Part shown: in pieces, positions 38,617-47,811 of the stretch | Position numbering within the stretch: position 1 is the first letter of the stretch | How the letters are laid out: each line of letters begins with the position of its first letter | Assembly: GCF_020524005.1 (NCBI RefSeq) | Contig: NZ_JAIVKK010000009.1 | Coordinates: forward strand, 124,001 to 188,000 | Source of the DNA: Microbulbifer aggregans | GTDB lineage: Bacteria; Pseudomonadota; Gammaproteobacteria; Pseudomonadales; Cellvibrionaceae | Direction: 5' to 3' | Length of the DNA: 64,000 nt | The notes under the pieces: generated by a model | Database searches by the model: none | What the model was told of the DNA's origin: nothing | The model's input: only the letters and a program-made list of their open reading frames with translations | Made by a program: the position numbers and the translations under genes

Positions 38617-38790
38617 CACGTACCACCAGGGTTGTTGTTTTTAGCGTATCCAGCGTAGAGGGGCGTGTGATGGTGGGGAATCAGACTTTGGTCGTAGATC
38701 GCGGGTGTGGAAATCCCGCCGTGACAAGGGCACGGCGGCAGGGTGTCGTCTCTACGCTGGGGAGAGGGTGTTTATAGGCACCCTGGGGCG

Positions 38791-39480
<690 letters not shown>

Positions 39481-39559
39481 GGAGTTTCCTTGATCGAATT
39501 TAACTGCTTTTCGGTTCGGTTGCTGCGTTGCGCCGGAAGCCGGCGCTTATTGCTCGCCG

Positions 39560-40591
39560 TCAGCGCACAACACGCCAGTTCAGGGTTTCGCCCGCGTTGA
39601 GCGGGATCAGCGATTCCCTGCCCATCGGCAGGCCGGAGGGCAGGGTCCAGGGGTCTTTTGCCAGGGTAATAGTACCGCTATTGCGGGGCAGGCCGTAAAA
39701 GTCCGGGCCGAATTCGCTGGCAAAGCCCTCAAGTTTATCCAGTTTGCCTGCGCGCTCGAAGGCTTCCGCGTAGAGTTCGATGGCGCTGAATGCCGTGTAA
39801 CAGCCGGCGCAGCCACAGGCGGCTTCCTTTTTGCCCTGTGCATGCGGAGCAGAATCCGTGCCCAGGAAGAACTTGGGGCTGCCGCTGGTGGCGGCTTCTA
39901 TCAGGGCATTCTGGTGATCGCCGCGCTTTAGGATCGGCAGGCAGTAGTAATGTGGACGGATACCGCCCACCAGCATGTGGTTGCGGTTGTACAGCAGGTG
40001 GTGGGCCGTGATCGTGGCGGCGACGCCATCCCGCGCATTGGCGACAAACTCGGCGGCGTGGGCCGTTGTGATGTGCTCAAGTACGATTTTCAACTGTGGG
40101 AAGTCATCCACTACGGGGCCGAGAATGTTATCGATAAAGACCTTTTCGCGATCGAAGATATCGATGTCGCTGGTGGTTACCTCCCCGTGCAGAAGCAGTT
40201 TCATGCCGCATTCCTGCATCGCTTCCAGGGCAGGGTAGATGTTAGCGATATCGGTAACGCCGGAATCCGAGTTGGTGGTGGCGCCGGCCGGGTAGAGTTT
40301 GGCGGCGACCACGCCGGCGGCATGCGCTTCGCGCACCACTTCCGGTGAGGTTTTGTCGGTCAGGTAGATCACCATCAGCGGGGTAAAGTCCGCACCTTCG
40401 GGCACGGCCGCTGCAATACGTGTCTGGTAGGCGACGGCGTCTGCCGCGTTTACCACGGGTGGTACCAGGTTGGGCATGACGATGGCGCGGCGGAATTGAA
40501 GCGCGGCATCGCCGACCGTGCGGGGCAGGGCCTCGCCGTCACGCAGGTGGATGTGCCAGTCGTCAGGAGCACGAAGGGTGATTTGCTGCAT
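39560..40591 (-). CDS. pyrC: Dihydroorotase, class II (PyrC)
   Basis: ATG 40591 follows GGTGA at good spacing and gives 343 residues (E. coli 348). It closes carbamoyl-aspartate to dihydroorotate in pyrimidine synthesis. [10 protein letters not shown] at the N-terminus supplies metal His, A-A-K-L-Y-P-A-G the carbamylated Lys, L-L-L-H-G-E a His, L-E-H-I-T-T a His, and F-L-G-T-D-S-A-P-H the Asp. The G-A-T-T-N-S-D-S-G loop is the class II flexible region. It is monocistronic and divergent from argG. Confidence 0.96.
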   Translation of the reverse strand: MQQITLRAPDDWHIHLRDGEALPRTVGDAALQFRRAIVMPNLVPPVVNAADAVAYQTRIAAAVPEGADFTPLMVIYLTDKTSPEVVREAHAAGVVAAKLYPAGATTNSDSGVTDIANIYPALEAMQECGMKLLLHGEVTTSDIDIFDREKVFIDNILGPVVDDFPQLKIVLEHITTAHAAEFVANARDGVAATITAHHLLYNRNHMLVGGIRPHYYCLPILKRGDHQNALIEAATSGSPKFFLGTDSAPHAQGKKEAACGCAGCYTAFSAIELYAEAFERAGKLDKLEGFASEFGPDFYGLPRNSGTITLAKDPWTLPSGLPMGRESLIPLNAGETLNWRVVR

Positions 40592-40945
40592 AGTGTTCAC
40601 CGAATAATTACAGGCGGATCGATCGCGGCGCCGATCCTACCTGATGCGCCAAAAAAATGCGAAAACTGCGGCAAATGTCTCTCAAACCGGCAGTTTGGAT
40701 ATAAAGTAATCAGTTAGATCGATTACTTTTACGGCTGAAACGGTGGTGCTAGTCGTATCGGTTTCGAGGCGCTACAATCGCGCCCCGAAAAAGGCGGGCT
40801 AGCCGCCGTTCGTGGGTACTCTTTCAATAATAATCTCCCCCGCATCGAGCCATTTTGTTGGTGGCGTGTGTCAGTAGCGTTTACAGCGCTGATTGAAACT
40901 GTCACGTCCAGCTAACGGCTTACTCCCTATATACAGAGGATAGTA
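40592..40945. other. Divergent pyrC/argG intergenic region (354 bp)
   Basis: No gene is seen. It holds a 9+9 inverted repeat (40703-40729), a TACAAT -10-like hexamer at 40773-40778 facing argG without a good -35, and a GGCGG/CCGCC dyad at 40793-40807. No clear ArgR box was found. Confidence 0.5.
40703..40729. promoter_or_regulatory. Perfect 9+9 inverted repeat, possible operator
   Basis: AAAGTAATC and GATTACTTT flank a nine-base centre, between the divergent pyrC and argG genes, 112 bp from pyrC and 217 bp from argG. The AT-rich arms and central position suggest a protein site rather than a terminator. The binding factor is unknown. Confidence 0.4.
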
Positions 40946-42166
40946 ATGAGCAAGATCGAAAAGGTGGTATTAGCGTATTCCGGTGGTCTCGACACTTCTG
41001 TGATCGTGCGCTGGCTTCAGGATACCTACAACTGCGAGGTGGTTACTTTTACCGCCGACATCGGTCAGGGTGAGGAAGTGGAGCCGGCACGTGCCAAGGC
41101 CCAGGCTCTTGGGGTGAAAGAGATCTACATCGATGACCTGCGCGAGGAGTTCGTGCGGGATTTCGTATTCCCGATGTTCCGCGCCAACACCATCTATGAA
41201 GGCGAGTACCTGCTGGGTACCTCCATTGCGCGCCCGCTGATCGCCAAGCGTCTGATCGAGATCGCTAACGAAACCGGCGCGGATGCGATCTCCCATGGTG
41301 CGACCGGCAAAGGCAACGACCAGGTGCGTTTCGAGCTCGGCGCTTACGCGCTGAAGCCGGGCATTCAGGTGATTGCGCCCTGGCGTGAGTGGGATCTCAA
41401 TTCCCGCGAAAAACTGATGGAGTACTGCGAGCAGCACAACATCCCGGTGGATTTTTCCAACAAGAAGAAAAAATCTCCGTACTCCATGGATGCGAACCTG
41501 CTGCACATCTCTTATGAAGGCGGTGTTCTGGAAGAGCCCTGGGCAGAAGCCGAAGAAGATATGTGGCGCTGGAGCGTTAGTCCGGAAGCGGCGCCCGATA
41601 CGCCCACCTACATTACCCTGCAGTTTGAAAAGGGCGATCCCGTCGCGATTGACGGCGAGCGTATGAGCCCGGCCACTCTGCTGGAAAAACTGAACAAGCT
41701 TGGTGGTGCCAACGGTATTGGCCGTCTGGACATCGTCGAGAACCGCTACGTAGGGATGAAGTCCCGCGGTTGTTATGAAACACCCGGTGGCACCATTCTG
41801 ATGAAAGCCCACCGTGCAATCGAGTCCATTACCCTCGACCGCGAAGTGGCACATTTGAAAGATGAGCTGATGCCGCGCTACGCGAAGCTGATCTACAACG
41901 GTTACTGGTGGTCTCCGGAGCGCCAGATGCTACAGGCTGCAATTGATGAATCCCAGTCCGTCGTGAATGGGGAAGTGCGTCTGAAGCTGTATAAAGGCAG
42001 CGTAAGTGCAGTGGGTCGTCGCTCAGCCGACAGCCTGTTTGACGAGCGTATTGCCACTTTTGAAGATGATGCCGGTGCCTATAACCAGAAAGACGCCGAA
42101 GGCTTCATCAAGTTGAACGCACTCCGCCTGCGCATTGCGGCGGGCAAGGGTCGGGACTTGATCTAA
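40946..42166 (+). CDS. argG: Argininosuccinate synthase
   Basis: This 406-residue enzyme joins citrulline and aspartate with ATP in arginine synthesis. The PP-loop S-G-G-L-D-T-S is at residues 12-18. [37 protein letters not shown] and S-P-Y-S-M-D are conserved motifs. It is the 400-residue bacterial form rather than the longer E. coli type. AGAGGATAG precedes the ATG. The gene is monocistronic. Confidence 0.97.
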   Translation: MSKIEKVVLAYSGGLDTSVIVRWLQDTYNCEVVTFTADIGQGEEVEPARAKAQALGVKEIYIDDLREEFVRDFVFPMFRANTIYEGEYLLGTSIARPLIAKRLIEIANETGADAISHGATGKGNDQVRFELGAYALKPGIQVIAPWREWDLNSREKLMEYCEQHNIPVDFSNKKKKSPYSMDANLLHISYEGGVLEEPWAEAEEDMWRWSVSPEAAPDTPTYITLQFEKGDPVAIDGERMSPATLLEKLNKLGGANGIGRLDIVENRYVGMKSRGCYETPGGTILMKAHRAIESITLDREVAHLKDELMPRYAKLIYNGYWWSPERQMLQAAIDESQSVVNGEVRLKLYKGSVSAVGRRSADSLFDERIATFEDDAGAYNQKDAEGFIKLNALRLRIAAGKGRDLI

Positions 42167-42174
42167 ATCAGTCT

Positions 42175-42208
42175 GAAGCGGCGATTGATGCGTTTAAATC
42201 GTCGCTTC
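42175..42208 (+). terminator. Hairpin after argG, terminator-like without T run
   Basis: Twelve-base arms 42175-42186 and 42197-42208 pair at 11 of 12 positions around a ten-base loop, eight bases past the argG stop. No T run follows, so it may stabilise the mRNA end or need Rho. Confidence 0.5.
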
Positions 42209-42310
42209 GGTACCTGCCCGGTCTACCGTGAAGGGGGAAGCCGCTACATTGTCGGCAAGTTCTCGCGCGTTTGACGGAAACGAATCTTAAAAAGCAACGG
42301 AAGTTACACA

Positions 42311-43771
42311 ATGACGACAACGGTGGCAGAGACCGGCAAGTTGCCGGACTATGACTACAACATTGTGCGCCAGTTCACCATCATGTCGGTGGTCTGGGGC
42401 ATTGTTGGCATGGGTGTTGGTGTGCTGATCGCCGCGCAATTGGCGTGGCCGGCACTGAACGACATCTGGCAGCCCTTCACTCACTTCGGCCGCCTGCGGC
42501 CCCTGCACACCAACGCGGTAATCTTCGCGTTCGGTGGTAGCGTGCTGTTTGCCACCTCTTACTATGTGGTGCAGCGGACCTGTCAAACACGCCTCTGGGG
42601 TGGCTGGCTGATTCCGTTTACTTTCTGGGGTTGGCAGGTCGTTATTATAGGCGCGGCAATTACTTTGCCCATGGGCCTTACTTCCAGTAAGGAGTATGCC
42701 GAGCTGGAGTGGCCGCTGGACGTCCTGATCGCGCTGATCTGGGTGGCTTATGCGTTTGTGTTCTTCGGTACCATCGTCAAGCGTCGCACTTCCCACATTT
42801 ATGTAGCGAACTGGTTCTTCGGTGCGTACATCATCACCGTTGCGGCGCTGCATATCATTAACAGCCTGGCGGTGCCGGTTAGCGCATTCAAGTCCTACTC
42901 GATCTTCGCCGGTACTGCAGATGCGATGGTTCAGTGGTGGTACGGCCACAATGCGGTGGGCTTCTTCCTGACTGCGGCCTTCCTGGGCATCATGTACTAC
43001 TTCGTGCCGAAGCAGGCTGGGCGCCCGGTTTATTCCTACCAGCTATCCATCGTGCACTTCTGGGCGCTGATCTCCATCTATGTATGGGCTGGCGGTCACC
43101 ACCTGCATTACTCGGCACTGCCCGACTGGACCCAGAGCCTGGCGATGGTCATGTCTGTGATCCTGCTGGCGCCGTCCTGGGGTGGCATGATCAACGGCAT
43201 CATGACGCTGTCCGGTGCCTGGCACAAACTGCGTACCGACCCGACCCTGCGCTTCCTGGTGGTATCCCTGTCCTTCTATGGTATGTCTACCTTCGAAGGC
43301 CCGATGATGTCTATCAAGACCGTGAACGCGCTGTCCCACAACACTGACTGGACTGTTGGTCACGTGCACTCCGGTGCTCTCGGCTGGGTTGCGATGATTT
43401 CCATCGGTGCCCTGTATCATTTGGTGCCGGTGCTGTGGAATCGCAGACAGATGTTCAGCGTGAAACTGATCAATGCGCACTTCTGGCTTGCGACCATCGG
43501 TACTGTTCTGTACATCGCCTCCATGTGGGTCAACGGTATTACCCAGGGCCTGATGTGGCGTGCATTCAATGCTGACGGCACTCTGACGTACAGCTTCGTG
43601 GAAAGTGTGATTGCGAGCCACCCGGGTTACGTGGTGCGCTGGCTGGGCGGCGCCCTGTTCCTGAGCGGTATGTTCCTGATGGCATACAACGTATTCCGCA
43701 CCATTACCGACGAGCCGAGTGAAGATGAGGTGCGTCACGATGAACATCTGCCGGCCGCGAAGTCAGCATAA
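42311..43771 (+). CDS. ccoN: cbb3-type cytochrome c oxidase subunit I (CcoN)
   Basis: The 486-residue catalytic subunit has about twelve membrane helices and carries low-spin haem b and the haem b3-CuB centre, where O2 is reduced while protons are pumped. [12 protein letters not shown] contains a haem His. [20 protein letters not shown] and [11 protein letters not shown] contain further haem and CuB ligands. AACGGAAG lies before the ATG. It starts the ccoNOQP operon. No clear Anr/FNR box was found in the 144 bp upstream. Confidence 0.97.
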   Translation: MTTTVAETGKLPDYDYNIVRQFTIMSVVWGIVGMGVGVLIAAQLAWPALNDIWQPFTHFGRLRPLHTNAVIFAFGGSVLFATSYYVVQRTCQTRLWGGWLIPFTFWGWQVVIIGAAITLPMGLTSSKEYAELEWPLDVLIALIWVAYAFVFFGTIVKRRTSHIYVANWFFGAYIITVAALHIINSLAVPVSAFKSYSIFAGTADAMVQWWYGHNAVGFFLTAAFLGIMYYFVPKQAGRPVYSYQLSIVHFWALISIYVWAGGHHLHYSALPDWTQSLAMVMSVILLAPSWGGMINGIMTLSGAWHKLRTDPTLRFLVVSLSFYGMSTFEGPMMSIKTVNALSHNTDWTVGHVHSGALGWVAMISIGALYHLVPVLWNRRQMFSVKLINAHFWLATIGTVLYIASMWVNGITQGLMWRAFNADGTLTYSFVESVIASHPGYVVRWLGGALFLSGMFLMAYNVFRTITDEPSEDEVRHDEHLPAAKSA

Positions 43772-43783
43772 GGGGAACGAATC

Positions 43784-44401
43784 GTGAAGAATCATGACAT
43801 CGTAGAAAAGAACATCGGGTTGATGATCGTGTTGATCGTCGTCGCGATCAGCTTTGGCGCACTGGTGGAAATCGTTCCTCAGCTTTTCCTGAAGGACAAC
43901 AATGAGCCTATCGCCGGGCTTAAGCCACTCCCCTCGATTGTGCTTGAAGGGCGCGATATCTACATCCGCGAAGGCTGCCACGTGTGCCATACGCAGATGA
44001 TTCGCCCGCTGCGTGCAGAAGTAGAGCGTTACGGCCACTACTCCATGGCTCAGGAATATGTTTACGAGCACCCGTTCCTGTGGGGCTCCAAGCGTACTGG
44101 CCCGGATCTGGCCCGTGTGGGCGGCCGCTACTCCGATGAGTGGCACCGCGCGCACCTGTACAACCCGCGCAACGTGGTGCCTGAGTCCATCATGCCCTCG
44201 TACCCCTGGTTGTTCGACAACGTGATTACCGGTGAGCACACTGCAGACAAAATGCGTGCGATGCGTATCGCAGGTGTTCCCTACACCGACGAAGATATTG
44301 CCAATGCGAGCAAGCCTTTCGTGGGTGGCCGGGTAACCGAGATCGACGCGCTGGTGGCGTACCTGCAGCAGCTCGGCATTCTGGTTCAGCAGAAACGTTA
44401 A
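43784..44401 (+). CDS. ccoO: cbb3 oxidase monohaem cytochrome c subunit CcoO
   Basis: The 205-residue subunit has one N-terminal membrane helix (about 12-33) and a periplasmic cytochrome domain. The haem c site C-H-V-C-H is at residues 65-69, and the distal Met is probably M165 or in the E-S-I-M-P-S-Y-P motif near 131. [13 protein letters not shown] is a family motif. It begins 12 bp after ccoN with a GGGGAACG site. It passes electrons from CcoP to CcoN. Confidence 0.97.
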   Translation: MKNHDIVEKNIGLMIVLIVVAISFGALVEIVPQLFLKDNNEPIAGLKPLPSIVLEGRDIYIREGCHVCHTQMIRPLRAEVERYGHYSMAQEYVYEHPFLWGSKRTGPDLARVGGRYSDEWHRAHLYNPRNVVPESIMPSYPWLFDNVITGEHTADKMRAMRIAGVPYTDEDIANASKPFVGGRVTEIDALVAYLQQLGILVQQKR

Positions 44402-44413
44402 GGCGGGTATCGC

Positions 44414-44638
44414 GTGGATATCAATGTATTGCGGCAAATCGGTGTAGTCCTTGGAGCGATAGCGTTCCTCGCGATCTGCTGGTGGGCCTTCTCTCCGAAG
44501 CGCAAAAAGCGCTTCGAAGAGGATGCAAAACTGCCGTTTGCCGATGAACAGGAATCAATTGAAGAGGATGCCCGCAAGGGTGACTCCCACTCCGCCGACG
44601 AAGGCGGAGCCAAACAGGAACAGGGGCAGGAAAAATGA
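44414..44638 (+). CDS. ccoQ: cbb3 oxidase small subunit CcoQ/FixQ
   Basis: The 74-residue protein has one membrane helix (about 7-27, ending W-W-A-F-S-P-K-R-K-K-R-F-E), and a long acidic tail. The W-x-A-F-S-P-K-x-K-x-x-F-E motif is typical of CcoQ. GTG 44414 fits this start. Its last four bases overlap the ccoP ATG. It helps stability of the oxidase complex. Confidence 0.93.
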   Translation: MDINVLRQIGVVLGAIAFLAICWWAFSPKRKKRFEEDAKLPFADEQESIEEDARKGDSHSADEGGAKQEQGQEK

Positions 44639-45543
44639 GTACATTCTGGAGTGTATGGGTAATTGTGCTCACCCTTACCAATCTCGCACTGGTAACGTGG
44701 GTTTTGTTCGCCAACCGCAAGGTTGCGGTCAGCGACCAGGATGATCCGGAGAACCGCACAACCGGTCACGTTTATGACGGCATTGAAGAGTACGACAACC
44801 CGCTGCCCAAGTGGTGGTTCCTACTTTTCATTCTGACGCTGATCTTCTCCGCGGCCTATCTGGCGATTTACCCGGGTCTGGGTAACTTCAAAGGATTCGG
44901 TGGCTGGAGCTCCGTGGGTGCACTGAAGGCCGATCAGGCCAAGGCGCAGGCAGACTTTAAGGAAACTTTCGGTCAGTATGTGGATCTGCCGATTGAAAAA
45001 ATTGCCGAGAACCGCGAAGCCCTGAAAATGGGTGCACGGATTTTTGCCAACAACTGCTCCGTGTGTCACGGAGCTGACGGTGGTGGTAACTACGGCTTCC
45101 CGAACCTGACCGACAGCGACTGGCTGTACGGCGGTACTCCGGAGAAAATTCTGGAGACCCTGCACAACGGCCGTCAGGGCATGATGCCCCCGCAAGGTCC
45201 GGTCATCGGCGAAGAAGGCGTGAAGAATACCGCGGAATACGTTCTGAGCATGAACGGCCTGGAGCACGATGCTGCGATGGCCGCGAAAGGCCAGAAGGTC
45301 TTCGGTACCGTGTGTATGGCGTGTCACGGCGCGGACGGCAAGGGTAACCAGGCCCTCGGCGCTCCGAACCTGACCGACAATATCTGGCTCTACGGCAGCA
45401 GCCGTGAAGAGATCCAGCACACCATTCGCGGTGGCCGTAGCAACCAGATGCCGGCTCAGAAAGACAAGCTGCGCGAAGACAAAATCCGCCTGGTAGCGGC
45501 TTATGTCTACAGCCTGTCTCGCCAGGATGAAGTTCAGCAGTAA
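44635..45543 (+). CDS. ccoP: cbb3 oxidase dihaem cytochrome c subunit CcoP
   Basis: The protein has 302 residues. Two N-terminal helices (about 3-22 and 57-80) are followed by two cytochrome c domains with haem sites C-S-V-C-H at 141-145 and C-M-A-C-H at 227-231. D-N-P-L-P-K-W-W (near 50) is the family motif before the second helix. It receives electrons from soluble cytochrome c or the bc1 complex and passes them to CcoO. It is the last gene of the structural operon. Confidence 0.97.
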   Translation: MSTFWSVWVIVLTLTNLALVTWVLFANRKVAVSDQDDPENRTTGHVYDGIEEYDNPLPKWWFLLFILTLIFSAAYLAIYPGLGNFKGFGGWSSVGALKADQAKAQADFKETFGQYVDLPIEKIAENREALKMGARIFANNCSVCHGADGGGNYGFPNLTDSDWLYGGTPEKILETLHNGRQGMMPPQGPVIGEEGVKNTAEYVLSMNGLEHDAAMAAKGQKVFGTVCMACHGADGKGNQALGAPNLTDNIWLYGSSREEIQHTIRGGRSNQMPAQKDKLREDKIRLVAAYVYSLSRQDEVQQ

Positions 45544-45594
45544 TTGCTGCTGAACAAAAGTACCGCTGGATCTGGTACTGATTGAAGGATTGCA

Positions 45595-45631
45595 CCGCCT
45601 GGGCTCCCCGTTTTTTGGGGGCTTCAGGCGG
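45595..45631 (+). other. Long hairpin between ccoP and ccoG
   Basis: CCGCCTG and CAGGCGG close a 15-base-arm stem that continues with CCCC/GGGG, with a T-rich loop. No T run follows, so it is more likely an mRNA-stability or attenuation element separating the structural and assembly genes than a full terminator. Confidence 0.5.
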
Positions 45632-45728
45632 GATGCCGGGAAGGGCACCGCAGGGAAGAATAACAAGCCTCATTGCATGTCACTGCATCAGCCGACCCGA
45701 CCATATAATTTCGGGCAAGTGAGGTTTT

Positions 45729-47144
45729 GTGAGCGATAGAATTCCAACCCGCGAAGAGCAGGAAGGCGATGGCGAAGTCCGCTACCGCATGCTCTACGAG
45801 TCTGAAGACAAGATCTATACCCGCCATATTCGTGGCGTCTACACCCGCATTCGCAAGTACACCGGCTTGCCGTTGCTGCTGGCCTTTTTCTTTATCCCCT
45901 GGATCAATATCGGCGGTCACCAGGCGGTGCACTTCGACCTGCCGGCGCGCAAGTTCCATATTCTCTGGGCCACCTTTGGTCCTCAAGATGGCTTCCTGCT
46001 GGCGTGGCTGCTGATTATTTCCGCGTTTGCCCTGTTTGCGATTACCACCTGGCTGGGCCGGGTCTGGTGTGGCTTTACCTGCCCGCAAACGGTATGGACC
46101 ATGATGTTTATGTGGGGGGAGCGTGTATGCCAGGGGGATAGGGCCAAGCGCATGAAGCTGGATGCTGCGCCCTGGGGGCCTGAAAAGGTCCTGCGCAAGG
46201 CGGGAACGCACCTGATCTGGTTCATGATTGCCCTGGCGACTGCGTTGGCATTTGTCGGATATTTTTACGGTATTCGCGATCTGGTCGTTGATCTCGCTAC
46301 CTTCACTGCGCATCCGCAGGGGGTGTTCTGGGTCGCTTTCTTTACCTTTGCCACTTACATGAATGCCGGCTTCCTGCGTGAGCAGGTATGCAAATACATG
46401 TGTCCCTACGCGCGCTTCCAGTCGGTTATGTACGACAAGGATACGCTCGCGGTGTACTATGACGCCCGCCGCGGCGAGGCCCGCGGTCCGCGCAAAAAAG
46501 GCGTGGACTACAAGGCCGAGGGCATGGGCGACTGTATCGACTGTTACTGGTGCGTTCAGGTCTGTCCGGTGGATATTGATATCCGCGACGGTATGCAATA
46601 CGAGTGCATCAACTGCGGTTTGTGTGTCGATGCCTGCAACAGCGTCATGGACAAGATGCAGTACCCCCGGGGTCTTATCCGCTTCACTTCGGAAGACGAG
46701 CTGGAAACCGGCAAGACCAACTACGCCCGCCCGCGGCTGTTTGGTTACGCTCTGGTGATGCTGGTGATGGTCGGGTTGTTCGTCCAGCAGGTGGCGACCC
46801 GCACCCCGGTACAGGCCGAGGTTCTGCGGGATCGCGGAGCGCGCATGTACCGACTGTCCCAGGGCATGGTGCAGAACGTGTACACCGTAAAGATCAACAA
46901 TATGGACCAGAAGCCCCACGAGTTTGAAGTGCGGGTCGAGGGCAAGGAAGGGTACGACTATTCCCTGCGTATGCAGCGTGGCATTACCGTTACGCCGGGA
47001 GAGGTGTACTCGGTACCCATTCGGGTCAGCGTGCCACAGGAACAGTTGCAGGAATCCAAACACGATATTGATATCGTGATCCGAGCCAAGGATGCCCCGG
47101 AGCTGGAAGACCGGCACCGCACGGTATTTATTGGGCCCAAGTGA
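45729..47144 (+). CDS. ccoG: cbb3 oxidase accessory protein CcoG (RdxA/FixG)
   Basis: This 471-residue membrane protein has about five helices and 4Fe-4S ferredoxin-like sites: C-P-Q-T-V-W, M-C-P-Y-A-R-F-Q-S, C-I-D-C-Y-W-C-V-Q-V-C-P and C-I-N-C-G-L-C-V-D-A-C. The C-terminal FixG Ig-like domain lies near 355-470. CcoG reduces copper for insertion into cbb3 oxidases. GTG 45729 is preceded by GAGG. It begins the ccoGHIS assembly genes. Confidence 0.95.
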   Translation: MSDRIPTREEQEGDGEVRYRMLYESEDKIYTRHIRGVYTRIRKYTGLPLLLAFFFIPWINIGGHQAVHFDLPARKFHILWATFGPQDGFLLAWLLIISAFALFAITTWLGRVWCGFTCPQTVWTMMFMWGERVCQGDRAKRMKLDAAPWGPEKVLRKAGTHLIWFMIALATALAFVGYFYGIRDLVVDLATFTAHPQGVFWVAFFTFATYMNAGFLREQVCKYMCPYARFQSVMYDKDTLAVYYDARRGEARGPRKKGVDYKAEGMGDCIDCYWCVQVCPVDIDIRDGMQYECINCGLCVDACNSVMDKMQYPRGLIRFTSEDELETGKTNYARPRLFGYALVMLVMVGLFVQQVATRTPVQAEVLRDRGARMYRLSQGMVQNVYTVKINNMDQKPHEFEVRVEGKEGYDYSLRMQRGITVTPGEVYSVPIRVSVPQEQLQESKHDIDIVIRAKDAPELEDRHRTVFIGPK

Positions 47145-47262
47145 TCCCCTGACCGGCGATCCGGCCCTATTCAGGCTGAATCCATACGTCCCGCAGGCGG
47201 CGCTCAACGGCAGCGCCGCTTTGCGTTGATAGAGAACAGTGCTTTTCAGGCAGAAACAGATC

Positions 47263-47811
47263 ATGGTGAGTGTTCAGGTGAGTCAGAACCCCAACAGTAA
47301 TGAGCGTCCGTTTTACCGCGAGCCCTGGTTTTGGCTGGTGATGGCACCGCTGATTCTCGTAGTGATCATGTCGGCGTTGATGGTTTCCATTGCCGTGCGC
47401 TTTGGCGATGACACGGTAAGTGATACCTACTACAAAGACAGCCGTATGTATCATTTTGTCGCGCATCAGGACCAGCGCGCCGCGGCCTTGAATCTGGCTG
47501 GCTTTGTGCTGGTGGATCCGGCGGAGAAAACGCTGACGCTGGATTTGCGTGGCGATATTGATTTCCCGGAACAGCTGTTACTGACCATGAGCCATCCGGT
47601 GGAGTCAGATATGGATACGCATATCATGCTGGAAAAACTCGCCGCTGGCCGTTATCGCGGCACCCTTGCAAAGACGCTTGAGCATCGCTGGTACCTGCAG
47701 CTTTCCCCCGCGCTGGATCCCAATCACAGTGAGAAAGCCGAGTGGCGCCTGAAAGGTGAAATCAACTTCAATCTCGGCAATGGAGCGCCGCTTAACCCCG
47801 CTGCGCAATGA
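47263..47811 (+). CDS. ccoH: FixH/CcoH-family cbb3 assembly protein
   Basis: From ATG 47263 the product has 182 residues, with one membrane helix (about 24-46) and a periplasmic domain of the FixH family (D-T-Y-Y-K-D near 59, L-E-H-R-W-Y-L-Q near 148). An upstream GTG at 47239 would add eight residues. FixH/CcoH is needed for oxidase assembly and copper insertion. Its stop overlaps the ccoI start (ATGA) and the position between ccoG and ccoI is diagnostic. Confidence 0.9.
   Translation: MVSVQVSQNPNSNERPFYREPWFWLVMAPLILVVIMSALMVSIAVRFGDDTVSDTYYKDSRMYHFVAHQDQRAAALNLAGFVLVDPAEKTLTLDLRGDIDFPEQLLLTMSHPVESDMDTHIMLEKLAAGRYRGTLAKTLEHRWYLQLSPALDPNHSEKAEWRLKGEINFNLGNGAPLNPAAQ

Noticed and set aside
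40592-40945. ArgR box before argG
   Set aside because: No adequate pair of ArgR half-sites was visible; the dyad present has a different sequence.
42209-42310. Anr/FNR box upstream of ccoN
   Set aside because: I looked for TTGAT-N4-ATCAA and found no good match, so no such site is claimed.
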